Assembly: GCF_046250175.1 (NCBI RefSeq)
Contig: NZ_CP176468.1
Length of the DNA stretch: 64,000 nucleotides
Source of the DNA: Psychromonas sp030397575
Lineage (GTDB): Bacteria; Pseudomonadota; Gammaproteobacteria; Enterobacterales; Psychromonadaceae
Reading direction: 5' to 3' (one strand)
Shown here in pieces: positions 9,276 through 18,453 of this stretch. The notes beneath the pieces were generated by a model, which worked only from the letters and a program-made list of their open reading frames with translations, was not told the DNA's origin and searched no databases. Each line of letters opens with the position of its first letter. Within the stretch, counting starts at the first letter, position 1. A program made the position numbers and the translations under genes.

Positions 9276-9453
9276 ACTCACTTTCAGATGATTTCTTCAT
9301 TGTTCTTATTGCAGTGATTAAGTCATTACAATTCAGTAAAAACACTTCTAAATAAATTCCCAACATCATTGCTTTTATTGAGCCTATTTGGTTGTGCGTA
9401 TTACTATATATTTGATAAAGTATTTGCCCCTAGCACACTAACATCACAACTTA

Positions 9454-10107
9454 TTGGTGACGGTCATTATTACTTCACAGCGCAACCAAATTCGACAAAC
9501 TGTACGCCAAGCACGACAAGCGTTAAGCGAAGAACAACAAGTATTAGCCTCTGCTAATTTATTAACTCGTTTGATTAATCACCCTAGAATCATGCAAGCA
9601 AAGCATGTTTCCGTAACCTTAGCTTACGATGGTGAAATAGACTTAAGCTTGTTCATTGAATGGTGTTGGCAGCAAGGTAAACAGGTGTATTTACCCATGG
9701 TGCACCCAACACTAAAGGGGCATTTATTCTTTTTGGAGTATCAAGCAAATACCGAAATGATCATCAACCGCTATGGCATCAAAGAACCCAAGCTAGCCAC
9801 TCTCTTTAACAACTCGCCTGAGCAGTTATCTAATCTTGCTGAACACCCTGAAATTTTTCCTGCTGATAAGTTAGATATTGTCTTCACTCCCTTAGTCGCT
9901 TTTGATACACAGGGCAACCGTATTGGAATGGGTGGAGGCTATTATGATCGCTTACTTACACCTTGGTTCACTAATCGCTCAGGACCTTATCCAATTGGGC
10001 TAGCGCACGACTGTCAATGTGTTACACAACTGCCTATTGAAGCTTGGGATGTACCTTTACCGGAAATAATCACACCACAGCAACATTTGTATTTTTCAGA
10101 CAAATAA
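9454..10107 (+). CDS. 5-formyltetrahydrofolate cyclo-ligase (YgfA type)
   Basis: The protein of about 217 residues has the 5-FCL signatures VYLPMVHP and DIVFTPLVAFDTQGNRIGMGGGYYDRLL, the last being the ATP/folate-binding loop near residue 150. The enzyme converts 5-formyl-THF to 5,10-methenyl-THF. It follows 6S RNA as in E. coli ssrS-ygfA. The start is uncertain: the frame has a stop at 9439 and no ATG before the conserved N-terminal helix, so a TTG (9454) or GTG (9457) must be used and no clear ribosome site is seen. Weak initiation could tie translation to 6S processing. Confidence 0.9.
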   Translation: MVTVIITSQRNQIRQTVRQARQALSEEQQVLASANLLTRLINHPRIMQAKHVSVTLAYDGEIDLSLFIEWCWQQGKQVYLPMVHPTLKGHLFFLEYQANTEMIINRYGIKEPKLATLFNNSPEQLSNLAEHPEIFPADKLDIVFTPLVAFDTQGNRIGMGGGYYDRLLTPWFTNRSGPYPIGLAHDCQCVTQLPIEAWDVPLPEIITPQQHLYFSDK

Positions 10108-10147
10108 TAATACCCACATTTATTTTAATATTTTTCACAAATTTAGC

Positions 10148-10177
10148 TTAAATTAACAGCGTAATTAAGGGTATAAT
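10148..10177 (+). promoter_or_regulatory. Putative rpiA promoter
   Basis: A consensus -10 TATAAT (10172-10177) with a -35-like TTAAAT (10148-10153) at 18-base spacing sits 45 bases before the rpiA ATG. Confidence 0.55.
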
Positions 10178-10222
10178 CGCGCCACTTTCAAGACTCACTC
10201 TCACTGAACAGGATTAAAAGTC

Positions 10223-10879
10223 ATGACGCAAGACGACAAGAAAAAAGCAGCAGCTTATGCAGCCCTAGAATATGTAGAAAAAGACACCATTGTAGGTGTT
10301 GGTACAGGTTCAACGGTTAATCATTTTATTGATGCATTAGCAACAATCAAAAATAACATTGTTGGTGCAGTATCCAGTTCAGAAGCGTCCACTGAAAAAT
10401 TAAAAGGCTTTGGCATTGAAGTGTTCGACCTAAATGAAGTGTCAGAGTTGAGCATCTATGTTGATGGTGCAGATGAAATTAATCCATACAACCACATGAT
10501 TAAAGGTGGCGGTGCAGCATTAACACGTGAAAAAATCGTATCTGCCGTTGCTGATAAATTTATCTGTATTGTCGATGACACTAAAAACGTCGATATCCTT
10601 GGCGACTTCCCATTACCAGTTGAAGTGATTCCAATGGCGCGTAGCTACGTTGCTCGTGAATTAGTTAAATTAGGTGGAGACCCAGTTTACCGTGAAGGTG
10701 TTGTGACAGATAACGGCAATGTCATTTTAGATGTATATAATCTTAAAATTGCAGAGCCATTAACCTTAGAAAACAAAATCAACTCAATCGTGGGTGTAGT
10801 CACTAATGGCTTGTTCGCAAACCGCGCGGCTGACGTTGTACTTGTTGGTACAGATAGCGGTGTTAACACCTTAAAATAA
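10223..10879 (+). CDS. rpiA: Ribose-5-phosphate isomerase A
   Basis: The 218-residue protein is full length for RpiA. Diagnostic motifs are GVGTGSTVNHFI (phosphate loop, near residue 25), SSSEAST, the DGADEI active-site segment near residue 80 with KGGGAALTREK following, and D..GN.I.D near 165. It interconverts ribose-5-P and ribulose-5-P in the pentose phosphate pathway. A GGA ribosome site precedes the ATG. It is followed by serA on the same strand, whereas E. coli has the pair divergent. Confidence 0.97.
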   Translation: MTQDDKKKAAAYAALEYVEKDTIVGVGTGSTVNHFIDALATIKNNIVGAVSSSEASTEKLKGFGIEVFDLNEVSELSIYVDGADEINPYNHMIKGGGAALTREKIVSAVADKFICIVDDTKNVDILGDFPLPVEVIPMARSYVARELVKLGGDPVYREGVVTDNGNVILDVYNLKIAEPLTLENKINSIVGVVTNGLFANRAADVVLVGTDSGVNTLK

Positions 10880-10887
10880 ATGCAAGT

Positions 10888-10923
10888 TTGACTCTCAACT
10901 CGATTCAATATGATGAGAGTCAA
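10888..10923. repeat. Inverted repeat between rpiA and serA
   Basis: TTGACTCTCA and TGAGAGTCAA form a perfect 10-bp inverted repeat with a 16-base loop, 8 bases after the rpiA stop. No T run follows, so it is either a weak rpiA terminator or an operator for serA. Confidence 0.5.
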
Positions 10924-11085
10924 TCCAGCGTAATACAACAATCGTCAGTAATAAGTTGTTTCATTTTATCATATAAGAAACAGCACTCCCAGATTCACAA
11001 TGACGACTATTTTTGCTATTTTACGCGCACTAAAATTATTCGCAAAATTGTCCATTCACCTTTAAATAAGGCCCAAGGAAATACA

Positions 11086-12315
11086 ATGACTAAGTATTCA
11101 CTCAATAAAGATAAAATTAAAGTTCTTCTACTAGAAGGTCTACACCCTAGCTCAGTGGCAACATTCACTGATGCGGGTTACACCAACATTGAAAGTATTA
11201 AAACTTCATTAAGTGAAGAAGATTTAATTGAAAAGATTAAAGATGTGCATTTCATCGGTATTCGTTCGCGCTCTAACTTAAATGCAAAAGTATTAGCAGC
11301 AGCTGAAAAATTAGTGGCTATCGGTTGTTTCTGTATCGGTACTAACCAAGTGGACTTAGACGCAGCACAAGCAAAAGGTATTGCTGTATTTAACGCGCCT
11401 TTCTCTAACACACGTAGTGTTGCTGAATTAGTATTAGGTCAAGCATTACTATTATTACGTGGTGTTCCAGAGCGTAACGCAAAAGCACACCGTGGTGAAT
11501 GGGATAAGTCTGCAACTGCATCATACGAAGCACGTGGTAAAAATCTAGGTATTATCGGTTACGGTCATATCGGTACACAGTTTGGTATCCTTGCTGAAGG
11601 TTTAGGCTTTAATGTTTCTTTCTATGACATTGAAAACAAATTAACACTAGGTAACGCAACACAAGTTGCTAGTATGCAAGAATTACTGGCTAAATCAGAC
11701 GTAGTTAGCTTACATGTACCAGAAGTTGATTCAACGAAAAACATGATGGGCGCGAAAGAGTTTGCACAAATGAAAGATGGTGCCATCTTCATGAATGCTG
11801 CGCGTGGTACTGTTGTTGATATACCAGCACTTTGTGATGCATTACGCAGCAAGAAATTAGCGGGTGCTGCGGTTGATGTTTTCCCAACTGAGCCAAAATC
11901 AAATACAGAAGAGTTTGAATCTCCACTACGTGAATTTGATAACGTGATCCTAACGCCTCATGTTGGTGGCAGCACGCAAGAAGCTCAAGAAAATATCGGT
12001 TATGAAGTAGCAGGTAAACTCGTTAAGTACTCTGATAACGGATCTACGCTATCTTCTAAGAACTTCCCTGAAGTGTCTTTACCAGTACACAAAAATGCAA
12101 GTCGTCTATTACATATTCACCGTAACCAACCAGGTATCTTAACTAAGATCAACTTGGCGTTTGCTGATAACGATATCAACATTGCAGCTCAATACTTACA
12201 AACTAATGAAAACATTGGTTACGTAGTTATTGATGTAAACAGTGAAGATGCTGATACAGCATTAGACAAACTAAAAGAAATTGAAGGTACAATCCGCGCT
12301 CGTTTATTAAACTAA
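11086..12315 (+). CDS. serA: D-3-phosphoglycerate dehydrogenase
   Basis: From the ATG at 11086, preceded by AAGGA, the protein has 409 residues, the E. coli SerA length. It starts M-T-K-Y-S-L-N-K-D-K-I-K; an open frame running 66 codons further upstream is not coding. It shows a D-isomer 2-hydroxyacid dehydrogenase core with the NAD motif GYGHIGTQ, catalytic Arg and His regions (NAARGTVVD; LTPHVGGSTQEAQ), and a C-terminal ACT domain (LLHIHRNQPGILTKIN) for serine feedback. It catalyses the first step of serine synthesis. A hairpin terminator follows directly. Confidence 0.97.
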   Translation: MTKYSLNKDKIKVLLLEGLHPSSVATFTDAGYTNIESIKTSLSEEDLIEKIKDVHFIGIRSRSNLNAKVLAAAEKLVAIGCFCIGTNQVDLDAAQAKGIAVFNAPFSNTRSVAELVLGQALLLLRGVPERNAKAHRGEWDKSATASYEARGKNLGIIGYGHIGTQFGILAEGLGFNVSFYDIENKLTLGNATQVASMQELLAKSDVVSLHVPEVDSTKNMMGAKEFAQMKDGAIFMNAARGTVVDIPALCDALRSKKLAGAAVDVFPTEPKSNTEEFESPLREFDNVILTPHVGGSTQEAQENIGYEVAGKLVKYSDNGSTLSSKNFPEVSLPVHKNASRLLHIHRNQPGILTKINLAFADNDINIAAQYLQTNENIGYVVIDVNSEDADTALDKLKEIEGTIRARLLN

Positions 12316-12334
12316 GCGTCGAATATTCTTCTAG

Positions 12335-12359
12335 AAAGGGACTCACTGAGTCCCTTTTT
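12335..12359 (+). terminator. serA terminator
   Basis: AAAGGGACTCA / TGAGTCCCTTT hairpin with a very short loop and a T run, 20 bases after the serA stop. Confidence 0.9.
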
Positions 12360-12637
12360 GTATAAGCAATAAACTTAACGAGCAATCACGTTTTAAATAA
12401 ATACTCCCCACTCTAGTTCCCCCCAAACACTACCACCGTTATACCTATTACTTCTGATCTCTGTATAACTTAAAAATTAATTTAGCCTCAGGTAAATCAC
12501 CACAATTAAAGTATTTTTTACAGAATACTGCTCATTATTGATAAATATCACCAAAGTGGTAATTAGTGATAGAGTGCGCCTCATTCTGGTCTATAATTTT
12601 TGTAGCTGAATTCAATACCTAAAATTAGGAAATATAA

Positions 12638-14716
12638 ATGTCCATAAAGTTAACCATCAAAACAAAGCTTGTGATAACACTATGCGCACCGTTATTAATT
12701 ATGGCTGCATTTTTTATCTACTCCTCTATCGAGACAGAGAATTACGTACTTGATAAAGAAAAAGAAAATGTTCAAGTCCAACTTGCAGAAGTGCTCAACG
12801 ATAACCTTAAAGGTCAAATAGATACAATTACTTATGCCATCACTGACTTTTATAACGATTCTAAAATTGAGAACATTAAAAAAGGTTTAGCTGCAGAGAT
12901 GTCTGAATTTAGATCCACTTTTGATAATATTTATCAAAATAGCAACTCTAAAGCAGAAGCAGAGACAAGTATTTATAATTTTATAAATCAATACCGTTGG
13001 AGTAATGGTCGTTATTTATTTGCTTATAATGCTTCTTCTTATATCGCAAAAGCTTATGGTAGTAATTTAAAAAACATAGGCAACAATGACTACAATAAAG
13101 TCAGTGGCGATGGTAAATATTATGTGCGGGATATTGTAAAAGCCGCTAAAGACAATGAGATAGGGTTCAGTGAGTATGCCTTTACCAACCCAACAACAGA
13201 TACTCAAGAAGATAAAATAACCGCTTCTTTTTATTTCGAGCCGTTAAACCTTGTTATTGCCAGCGGAGAGTATATCAGCACTTTACGAGCACATAATATT
13301 GAAGCGGCTTTACACGCCGTAACCATTGCTAAATATGGAAAAAATGGATATTTTTGGATTCAAGATAAAAATGGAAAAATAATTGCTCACCCTAAAAAAT
13401 CAATCATAGGTACAGCGACTGACAGTACCAAATCAATTGCAGATAACATTAACGGCAAAACCGAAGCATTGGTGAAAGTTGTTTATGAAAACCCAACCAC
13501 AAAACAACATGAAAACAAAATCACCTACTCTCGTAATATCTTCCCAGATTGGGGATGGACCATTGTTACAGGTGTATATGAAAACGATATTATTGAAGTT
13601 CAAAATAGCTTAACAGAAGTCACTGAGAAAATATTCGATGAGCAAGTAACATCAATGATAACGACTGCAAGTGTGTTAATCCTCTTATCATTTGTGATAG
13701 TTATTTGGATCATCACTGCGATTATGAAAAATTTACGTATATTAAAAGATCGTATTGATACGTTATCCACTGGTGAAGCAGACTTGACATCACGTATAAC
13801 TATTGTCAATAACGATGAATTAAGTGATATCAGCCGCTCTGTAAATAACTTTATTATTTATCTACAATCTATGATGCTTGATATATCCCAAGCGTCTTCC
13901 AATATCACAACAACAACTGAACAATTGAATGAGCAGTCAATAAAGTCAAACAACGCGTTACTCACTCATGCAAGTGAAACAGAGCAAGTGGTAAGCGCTA
14001 TTACAGAAATGAGTAGTACGTCTGAGAGTGTTGCACAAAATGCAGCAGATACATCAACCAATACACAAAAAGCTAATGATGAAGCCATACTATCAAAACA
14101 AATTGTAACAGAGGCTTCAAATAGTGTTATTGCATTAGTTGACGAGGTGGACTCGGCTTCAGCAAGTATTAATACAATGAGTAACAACACCCAAGAAATA
14201 ATTAAAGCATTAAGTGTAATTGGTGAAATAGCAGATCAAACTAACCTGTTAGCCTTAAATGCAGCAATAGAAGCAGCAAGAGCAGGAGAACAAGGACGAG
14301 GTTTTGCTGTCGTAGCTGATGAAGTACGCTCATTAGCAGCACGTACACAAACTAGCACAGGTGAAATCAACCAAATACTTGCAACACTCAGCAATGATGC
14401 TGAAAATGCAGTGGCGGCGATGGATGTGACTAGAAATAGCTGTCAACGAACTGCAGAGAATACAGCGCGTGTCACAGAGAGCTTAGATAACATGACTAAT
14501 TTCATAATTCATATCAATGACTTGAGTACTCAAATAGCAACAGCATCAGAGCAACAAAGTGTTGTTACAGAAGAAGTAAGTTGTAACATGACAACTATCA
14601 ATGAAATGGTGCAACAACTGAAAATGAATGGTGAAGAAACACTAGATAGCACTGAAAAACTAGCTTCAGCGAACAATCAACTGGATTTGTTAGTTAAGAA
14701 ATTTAAATTACAATAA
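12638..14716 (+). CDS. Methyl-accepting chemotaxis protein with a long Cache-type sensor
   Basis: The 692-residue chemoreceptor has one membrane segment near residues 10-27, a periplasmic sensor of about 310 residues, a second membrane segment near 341-363, a HAMP region, and a cytoplasmic signalling domain with the CheA/CheW-binding hairpin (ADQTNLLALNAAIEAARAGE and GRGFAVVADEVRSLA). The sensor contains two Cache-like halves: WSNGRYLFAYN..K and GKNGYFWIQDKNGKIIAHPK. Cache receptors of this kind often sense small carboxylates, but the ligand cannot be read from sequence. The gene stands alone, apart from any che cluster. The C-terminus has no CheR/CheB tether pentapeptide. Confidence 0.93.
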   Translation: MSIKLTIKTKLVITLCAPLLIMAAFFIYSSIETENYVLDKEKENVQVQLAEVLNDNLKGQIDTITYAITDFYNDSKIENIKKGLAAEMSEFRSTFDNIYQNSNSKAEAETSIYNFINQYRWSNGRYLFAYNASSYIAKAYGSNLKNIGNNDYNKVSGDGKYYVRDIVKAAKDNEIGFSEYAFTNPTTDTQEDKITASFYFEPLNLVIASGEYISTLRAHNIEAALHAVTIAKYGKNGYFWIQDKNGKIIAHPKKSIIGTATDSTKSIADNINGKTEALVKVVYENPTTKQHENKITYSRNIFPDWGWTIVTGVYENDIIEVQNSLTEVTEKIFDEQVTSMITTASVLILLSFVIVIWIITAIMKNLRILKDRIDTLSTGEADLTSRITIVNNDELSDISRSVNNFIIYLQSMMLDISQASSNITTTTEQLNEQSIKSNNALLTHASETEQVVSAITEMSSTSESVAQNAADTSTNTQKANDEAILSKQIVTEASNSVIALVDEVDSASASINTMSNNTQEIIKALSVIGEIADQTNLLALNAAIEAARAGEQGRGFAVVADEVRSLAARTQTSTGEINQILATLSNDAENAVAAMDVTRNSCQRTAENTARVTESLDNMTNFIIHINDLSTQIATASEQQSVVTEEVSCNMTTINEMVQQLKMNGEETLDSTEKLASANNQLDLLVKKFKLQ

Positions 14717-14739
14717 ACAAAAACTATCAATAAGCTAGC

Positions 14740-14764
14740 GAGGCACCTTAATAATAGGGGCCTC
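14740..14764. terminator. Possible bidirectional terminator between the MCP and LysR genes
   Basis: GAGGC and GCCTC arms around an AT-rich loop lie in the short gap between the convergent genes. The stem is imperfect beyond five base pairs. Confidence 0.35.
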
Positions 14765-14768
14765 ATTA

Positions 14769-15653
14769 CTACAGCCCCTTACTTTTAACCTCTTCTAAGA
14801 TAAAATCTCGAAATACCTGATTTGCTCGAGACAAATAGCTGTCTTTTCGCCATGCCAAGCTAAGGTCAATACAGAAAGGCTCTACAAAAGGGCGAGTAAT
14901 AATTTCATCATCATCTTGAATTGCAACTTTCCACATTGGAGAGATCGCATAGCCTTTACGGATAATGGACTTAATTAAGGGTAGCAGGTTACTGGTAAAA
15001 GCGATCTGTGGGCTAGCTTTCTCTTTTTGACTGATCCTTTCAATTAATGAGTGATGATAATAACCTTTACCAAACAGTATTAATTCATGCTTTAAAAAGT
15101 CAGCATATTCAATTTTTTCAAACTCAGCTAAAGGGTGATCAGCCGCCATACACACAACCATCTCTTCACGCATCAGTTTACCAGTTGCAAACTCTGGGGG
15201 TAAATCATGGTCCGCAACAACCCCTAACTCTAACTCCCCTTCTAACAAGCGTTTACGAATATTACGTGTTCCTGTATCAATAATATTCAAACCTAATGCG
15301 GGGTATTGATGTTTAAAGGCCATCAGTAAAGGAGGTAAAAAGTAAGACCCTAACATAGGTGGAACACCAATCTCAGCCTCACCTTGATCTAACCCTTCTA
15401 TCGCTTGCATCGCTAACTTAGCATCATTAGCTTGCTGCAATATTTGTTTAGCATGCTGTAAGAACTTTTCCCCAGCTTCAGTTAAGGCCACACCACGATC
15501 ACGTCTATGTAATAAAGGCATATTTAACTCATTTTCGAGTTTTTTAATGCTGGCACTAATCGCCGGCTGCGCCAAAAAAAGGTGACGAGCAGCTGCAGAA
15601 ATACTCCCCGTTTCCACGATCGCAACAAAGTGTTGTAGTTGTCTAAATTCCAC
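14769..15653 (-). CDS. LysR-family regulator, YnfL-like
   Basis: The chosen start is GTG at 15653, preceded by AAGGG, giving 294 residues beginning with the usual E-F-R-Q-L-Q-H-F; a frame extension of 10 codons upstream is unlikely to be translated. The N-terminal winged helix (SISAAARHLFLAQPAISASIKKLENEL) is typical, followed by a periplasmic-binding-like effector domain. It diverges from an MFS transporter gene 131 bp away, the arrangement of ynfL/ynfM in E. coli, so it probably controls that transporter from the shared AT-rich spacer. Its effector is unknown. Confidence 0.88.
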   Translation of the reverse strand: MEFRQLQHFVAIVETGSISAAARHLFLAQPAISASIKKLENELNMPLLHRRDRGVALTEAGEKFLQHAKQILQQANDAKLAMQAIEGLDQGEAEIGVPPMLGSYFLPPLLMAFKHQYPALGLNIIDTGTRNIRKRLLEGELELGVVADHDLPPEFATGKLMREEMVVCMAADHPLAEFEKIEYADFLKHELILFGKGYYHHSLIERISQKEKASPQIAFTSNLLPLIKSIIRKGYAISPMWKVAIQDDDEIITRPFVEPFCIDLSLAWRKDSYLSRANQVFRDFILEEVKSKGL

Positions 15654-15784
15654 TTTTTTACCCTTATAAATTGATCTAAACACCCATAAATTATATCTAT
15701 GGATAACATAAAAACAACAGAATTTATTTATTTAAATTAGACAGCTATTATGCGCCTATTCAACAAGGGGCTCCTGTTAAAAAC

Positions 15785-16987
15785 ATGAAAAAATTCACAC
15801 ATTACAATCGTTTAGTTATCGCTGTTTGCCTATGCTCAGTAGTTACATTTTCAAATATCTACTGGATGCAACCATTGCTTCCAACCTTGCAACATGAGTT
15901 TAATATTAGCTTGCTAGCAGCTAACTTAACCATGTCAGCTCCTTTATTAGGTATGGGCTTAGGTTTATTAATATTTGCCAGTATTTCAGACTCAATTGGA
16001 CGCGGTCCTATTCTATTAAAAGGCATGATTGCAGGTTTGTGTATTTCATTCATTCTCCCTATGGTAGAAAACTACACGCTATTCTTATCATTACGTTTTA
16101 TTCAAGGCGCCCTATTATCAGTATGCCCTGCTGTTGCGATTCCGTTATTAGGAGACGAGTTAAGAAAGAGCTGGTTACCATCTGCAGTAGGCTTTTATAT
16201 CGCTTCAAATACCATTGGCGGTATTAGTAGTCGTTTAATCGGTGGCGCATCTGTGGATCTATTAGGCAGCTGGCAGGCAACCGGTTTTGGTATGGCGATA
16301 CTCACCGCTGTTTTATTCATTGGCGTATACCTAGCTTTACCAAAGCAACGTCATTTCACCAAACAAAAATTCCAATTAAAACCAAGCCTGAATATGTTTG
16401 CGAAACATATACAGACCCCGCAACTATTGATTATCTATATTATTATTGGTCTCGGCTTTGGCTGCTTTGTTAATCTATTTAGTTACTTAATGAGTGTATT
16501 AGAAGCGGCACCTTATGAATTACCTAGTGCCCTACGTAGTTTAATCTTTGTTACCTTTTTGGGCGGCACCATGAGTGCATCATTAGCGGGTAAATTTGGT
16601 AAACGTTATGGACAACTCGCAGGTGTTGCTACAGGTATTTTTATTATGTTGGCTGCGAACCTATTACTCAGTCATCAAAATCTTTCGGTGATGACATTTG
16701 GCATGATATTAATGGCCTTTGGATTTTTCTTCTGTCATGCACAAGCAAGTACACTTGTTGGTCGCTCAGTAAAAAAAGGCAAAGGGAGTGCACAGGCCTT
16801 ATACAGCTTATTTTATTACAGCGGAGCAAGTTTAGGTGTGTTCTTCATTGCACCATTTTATGAACAGTGGGGGTGGCAAGGAGTGTTAGGCAGTACCAGT
16901 ATTGCATTAATTATCTGCTTATTATTATTAGTGGTATACCAAGTGAAATACAAAGCGCAACACAAGCAACTAATACGTTCAGCTTAG
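15785..16987 (+). CDS. MFS transporter, YnfM/arabinose-efflux-like
   Basis: The 400-residue protein has about 12 membrane helices. The first loops show MFS motif-like segments (SDSIGRGPILLKGMIAG near residue 70, then LRFIQGALLS). It resembles the YnfM/AraJ-type proton-driven efflux group, whose substrates are mostly unproven. The divergent LysR gene supports induction by a small molecule. The gene is monocistronic and ends at a strong hairpin shared with ohr. Confidence 0.87.
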   Translation: MKKFTHYNRLVIAVCLCSVVTFSNIYWMQPLLPTLQHEFNISLLAANLTMSAPLLGMGLGLLIFASISDSIGRGPILLKGMIAGLCISFILPMVENYTLFLSLRFIQGALLSVCPAVAIPLLGDELRKSWLPSAVGFYIASNTIGGISSRLIGGASVDLLGSWQATGFGMAILTAVLFIGVYLALPKQRHFTKQKFQLKPSLNMFAKHIQTPQLLIIYIIIGLGFGCFVNLFSYLMSVLEAAPYELPSALRSLIFVTFLGGTMSASLAGKFGKRYGQLAGVATGIFIMLAANLLLSHQNLSVMTFGMILMAFGFFFCHAQASTLVGRSVKKGKGSAQALYSLFYYSGASLGVFFIAPFYEQWGWQGVLGSTSIALIICLLLLVVYQVKYKAQHKQLIRSA

Positions 16988-16994
16988 TATAAAA

Positions 16995-17025
16995 AAGGCC
17001 GCTCATATGCACTATGAGCGGCCTT
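16995..17025. terminator. Bidirectional terminator between the MFS and ohr genes
   Basis: AAGGCCGCTCATA / TATGAGCGGCCTT form a perfect 13-bp stem with a 5-base loop. The A run on the left serves as the T run for the minus-strand ohr transcript. Confidence 0.85.
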
Positions 17026-17071
17026 GATATCATCAATCAATATTAAATATTAATACTGATTAAACAAATGG

Positions 17072-17500
17072 TTAGATGATCACTAGTTCTTTAGCGATGT
17101 TGCCACGTGTTGCATTTGAGTATGGGCATACTAAATCAGCTTTTTCTACTAATGCTTCAGCTTGCGCTTTATCCATATCACCTAGTGAGATAGATAATTT
17201 AACAGCAATACCAAAACCACCTTCAATTGGACCAATAGACACTTCAGAGTTGATGTATAGATCGCTAGGTAATGCGATTTTTTCAGCGCCAGCAACGTGC
17301 TTAAGCGCACCGATGAAACATGCTGCATAACCAGCACCAAATAGTTGCTCAGGGTTAGTACCTTGACCATCATCGCCGCCTAAGTTCTTAGGAGTAGATA
17401 GTTTAACATCTAAACGACCGTCATCTGACTTAGCGATACCTTCACGACCACCAGTTGCTGTAGCGTTAGCTGTGTAAGCGACTTCTTGTAATACATTCAT
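17072..17500 (-). CDS. ohr: Organic hydroperoxide resistance protein Ohr
   Basis: From the ATG at 17500 the OsmC/Ohr-fold protein has 142 residues (M-N-V-L-Q-E-V-A-Y). The two catalytic cysteines of the family are visible in GAGYAACFIGAL and in DLVCPYSNATRGN, with the Arg of GGREG near the N-terminus. Ohr is a thiol peroxidase that reduces organic peroxides in the cytoplasm. It is divergent from ohrR, and both are read from the spacer holding the palindromes at 17537-17596. An ORF extension of 7 codons upstream overlaps the operator region and is less likely. Confidence 0.95.
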   Translation of the reverse strand: MNVLQEVAYTANATATGGREGIAKSDDGRLDVKLSTPKNLGGDDGQGTNPEQLFGAGYAACFIGALKHVAGAEKIALPSDLYINSEVSIGPIEGGFGIAVKLSISLGDMDKAQAEALVEKADLVCPYSNATRGNIAKELVII

Positions 17501-17536
17501 AATGAACTCCAATGTTGACATTGATTAAAATTATTT

Positions 17537-17596
17537 ATTTTGCACGCAAAATAATAACGAGAATAAATAGCAATTGCAAATATTTTGCATGCAAAT
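17537..17596. promoter_or_regulatory. Putative OhrR operators in the ohr-ohrR spacer
   Basis: Two related palindromes are visible: ATTTTGCACGCAAAAT (17537-17552, one mismatched central pair) and TTTGCATGCAAA (17584-17595, perfect). A third, overlapping TGCAAA-TAT-TTTGCA (17575-17589) joins the second. Divergent ohr/ohrR pairs are usually repressed by OhrR binding such AT-rich palindromes until its cysteine is oxidised. The binding itself is inferred. Confidence 0.6.
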
Positions 17597-17622
17597 TAAA
17601 ATGTTTGATAAAAGGAGCTGAC

Positions 17623-18096
17623 ATGTCATTTGAACAACTACAATTAAAGAATCAATTATGTCACCGTTTGTACATGGCATCTAATAGCATTGCTCGCACT
17701 TATCGCACACTCTTAAATGAGATTAATCTCACTTACCCTCAGTATGTGGTAATGATGGCATTATGGGAAGAGGATAAAATAACTATTGCCGCTTTGATTG
17801 AAAAAACAGCGATCGATGGCAGTGCGTTAACGCAGATCCTAAAAAAAATGACCGACAAAGCATTACTAATGGTGATTAAAGATGAGTCTGATAAACGTAA
17901 ACGCTTTATTCAACTGACAACACAAGGTCAATCTCTCAAACACCAAGCCGCAGATATACCAAAGCAAATACAGTGTAAATTTAATAGTATTGATAGCGCG
18001 CAAGCAGAGCAGTTAATGCATTTACTAGACTTAGTGGTACATGACTTAAATAGCGAAGAAGTGGATAGTTTAGATATTAACGAACAGCGTACTTAA
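17623..18096 (+). CDS. ohrR: MarR-family peroxide sensor OhrR
   Basis: The ATG at 17623, six bases after AAAGGAG, gives 157 residues (M-S-F-E-Q-L-Q-L-K). The N-terminal LKNQLCHRLYMASNSIAR contains the conserved redox cysteine of OhrR, followed by the YPQYVVMMALWE helix and the winged-helix DNA-recognition part (DGSALTQILKKM, DESDKRKRFIQLT). Oxidation of that Cys by organic peroxides releases it from the ohr operator. An in-frame extension of 37 codons upstream covers the operator and is not coding. Confidence 0.93.
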   Translation: MSFEQLQLKNQLCHRLYMASNSIARTYRTLLNEINLTYPQYVVMMALWEEDKITIAALIEKTAIDGSALTQILKKMTDKALLMVIKDESDKRKRFIQLTTQGQSLKHQAADIPKQIQCKFNSIDSAQAEQLMHLLDLVVHDLNSEEVDSLDINEQRT

Positions 18097-18098
18097 GT

Positions 18099-18434
18099 CT
18101 ATGGTTTAGGTTTAAGGTCACCGCCATAGTCTCGTTCTACTTTACTAATTCGTAACTTAAATTCACCATACCACAACTTGCGTCCCATTTTTTGAGCCGT
18201 TATGTGTTCAACATTCTCTTTCCACTTTTTAATGGAAGCTAAATCAGACCAATAAGAGACAGTAATTCCCACCTCTTCCCGAGCTGATTCGATACCTAAA
18301 AAACCAGATTGTTGTGAGGCAAGTTCTACCATGCGATCCGCAGTCGTTGCATAGCCATGATCACCTTCAGTACGAGTGGAGGTGAAAATGACCGCGTAGT
18401 AAGGTGGTTTTGGTGTATCAGCAATTAATGACAT
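18099..18434 (-). CDS. Antibiotic biosynthesis monooxygenase (ABM) domain protein
   Basis: This is a single-domain dimeric alpha-beta-barrel type protein of 111 residues. The ABM signatures are YYAVIFTSTR at the N-terminus, GFLGIESARE near residue 44, and the SYWSDLASIKKWK segment. Members range from quinol monooxygenases to haem-degrading enzymes and many have unknown substrates. The gene is convergent with ohrR, only two bases away, and sits 19 bp downstream of a SelW-like gene on the same strand, which suggests a small redox-related operon. Confidence 0.85.
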   Translation of the reverse strand: MSLIADTPKPPYYAVIFTSTRTEGDHGYATTADRMVELASQQSGFLGIESAREEVGITVSYWSDLASIKKWKENVEHITAQKMGRKLWYGEFKLRISKVERDYGGDLKPKP

Positions 18435-18453
18435 ACTATTCCATACCTATTAA

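Noticed and set aside
9369..9557. A 62-codon frame overlapping the start of the 5-FCL gene
   Set aside because: It is in another frame over conserved 5-FCL codons and has no ribosome site.
10888..11085. An in-frame upstream extension of serA by 66 codons
   Set aside because: It has no homology to SerA, covers a hairpin and promoter region, and the ATG at 11086 has a good ribosome site.
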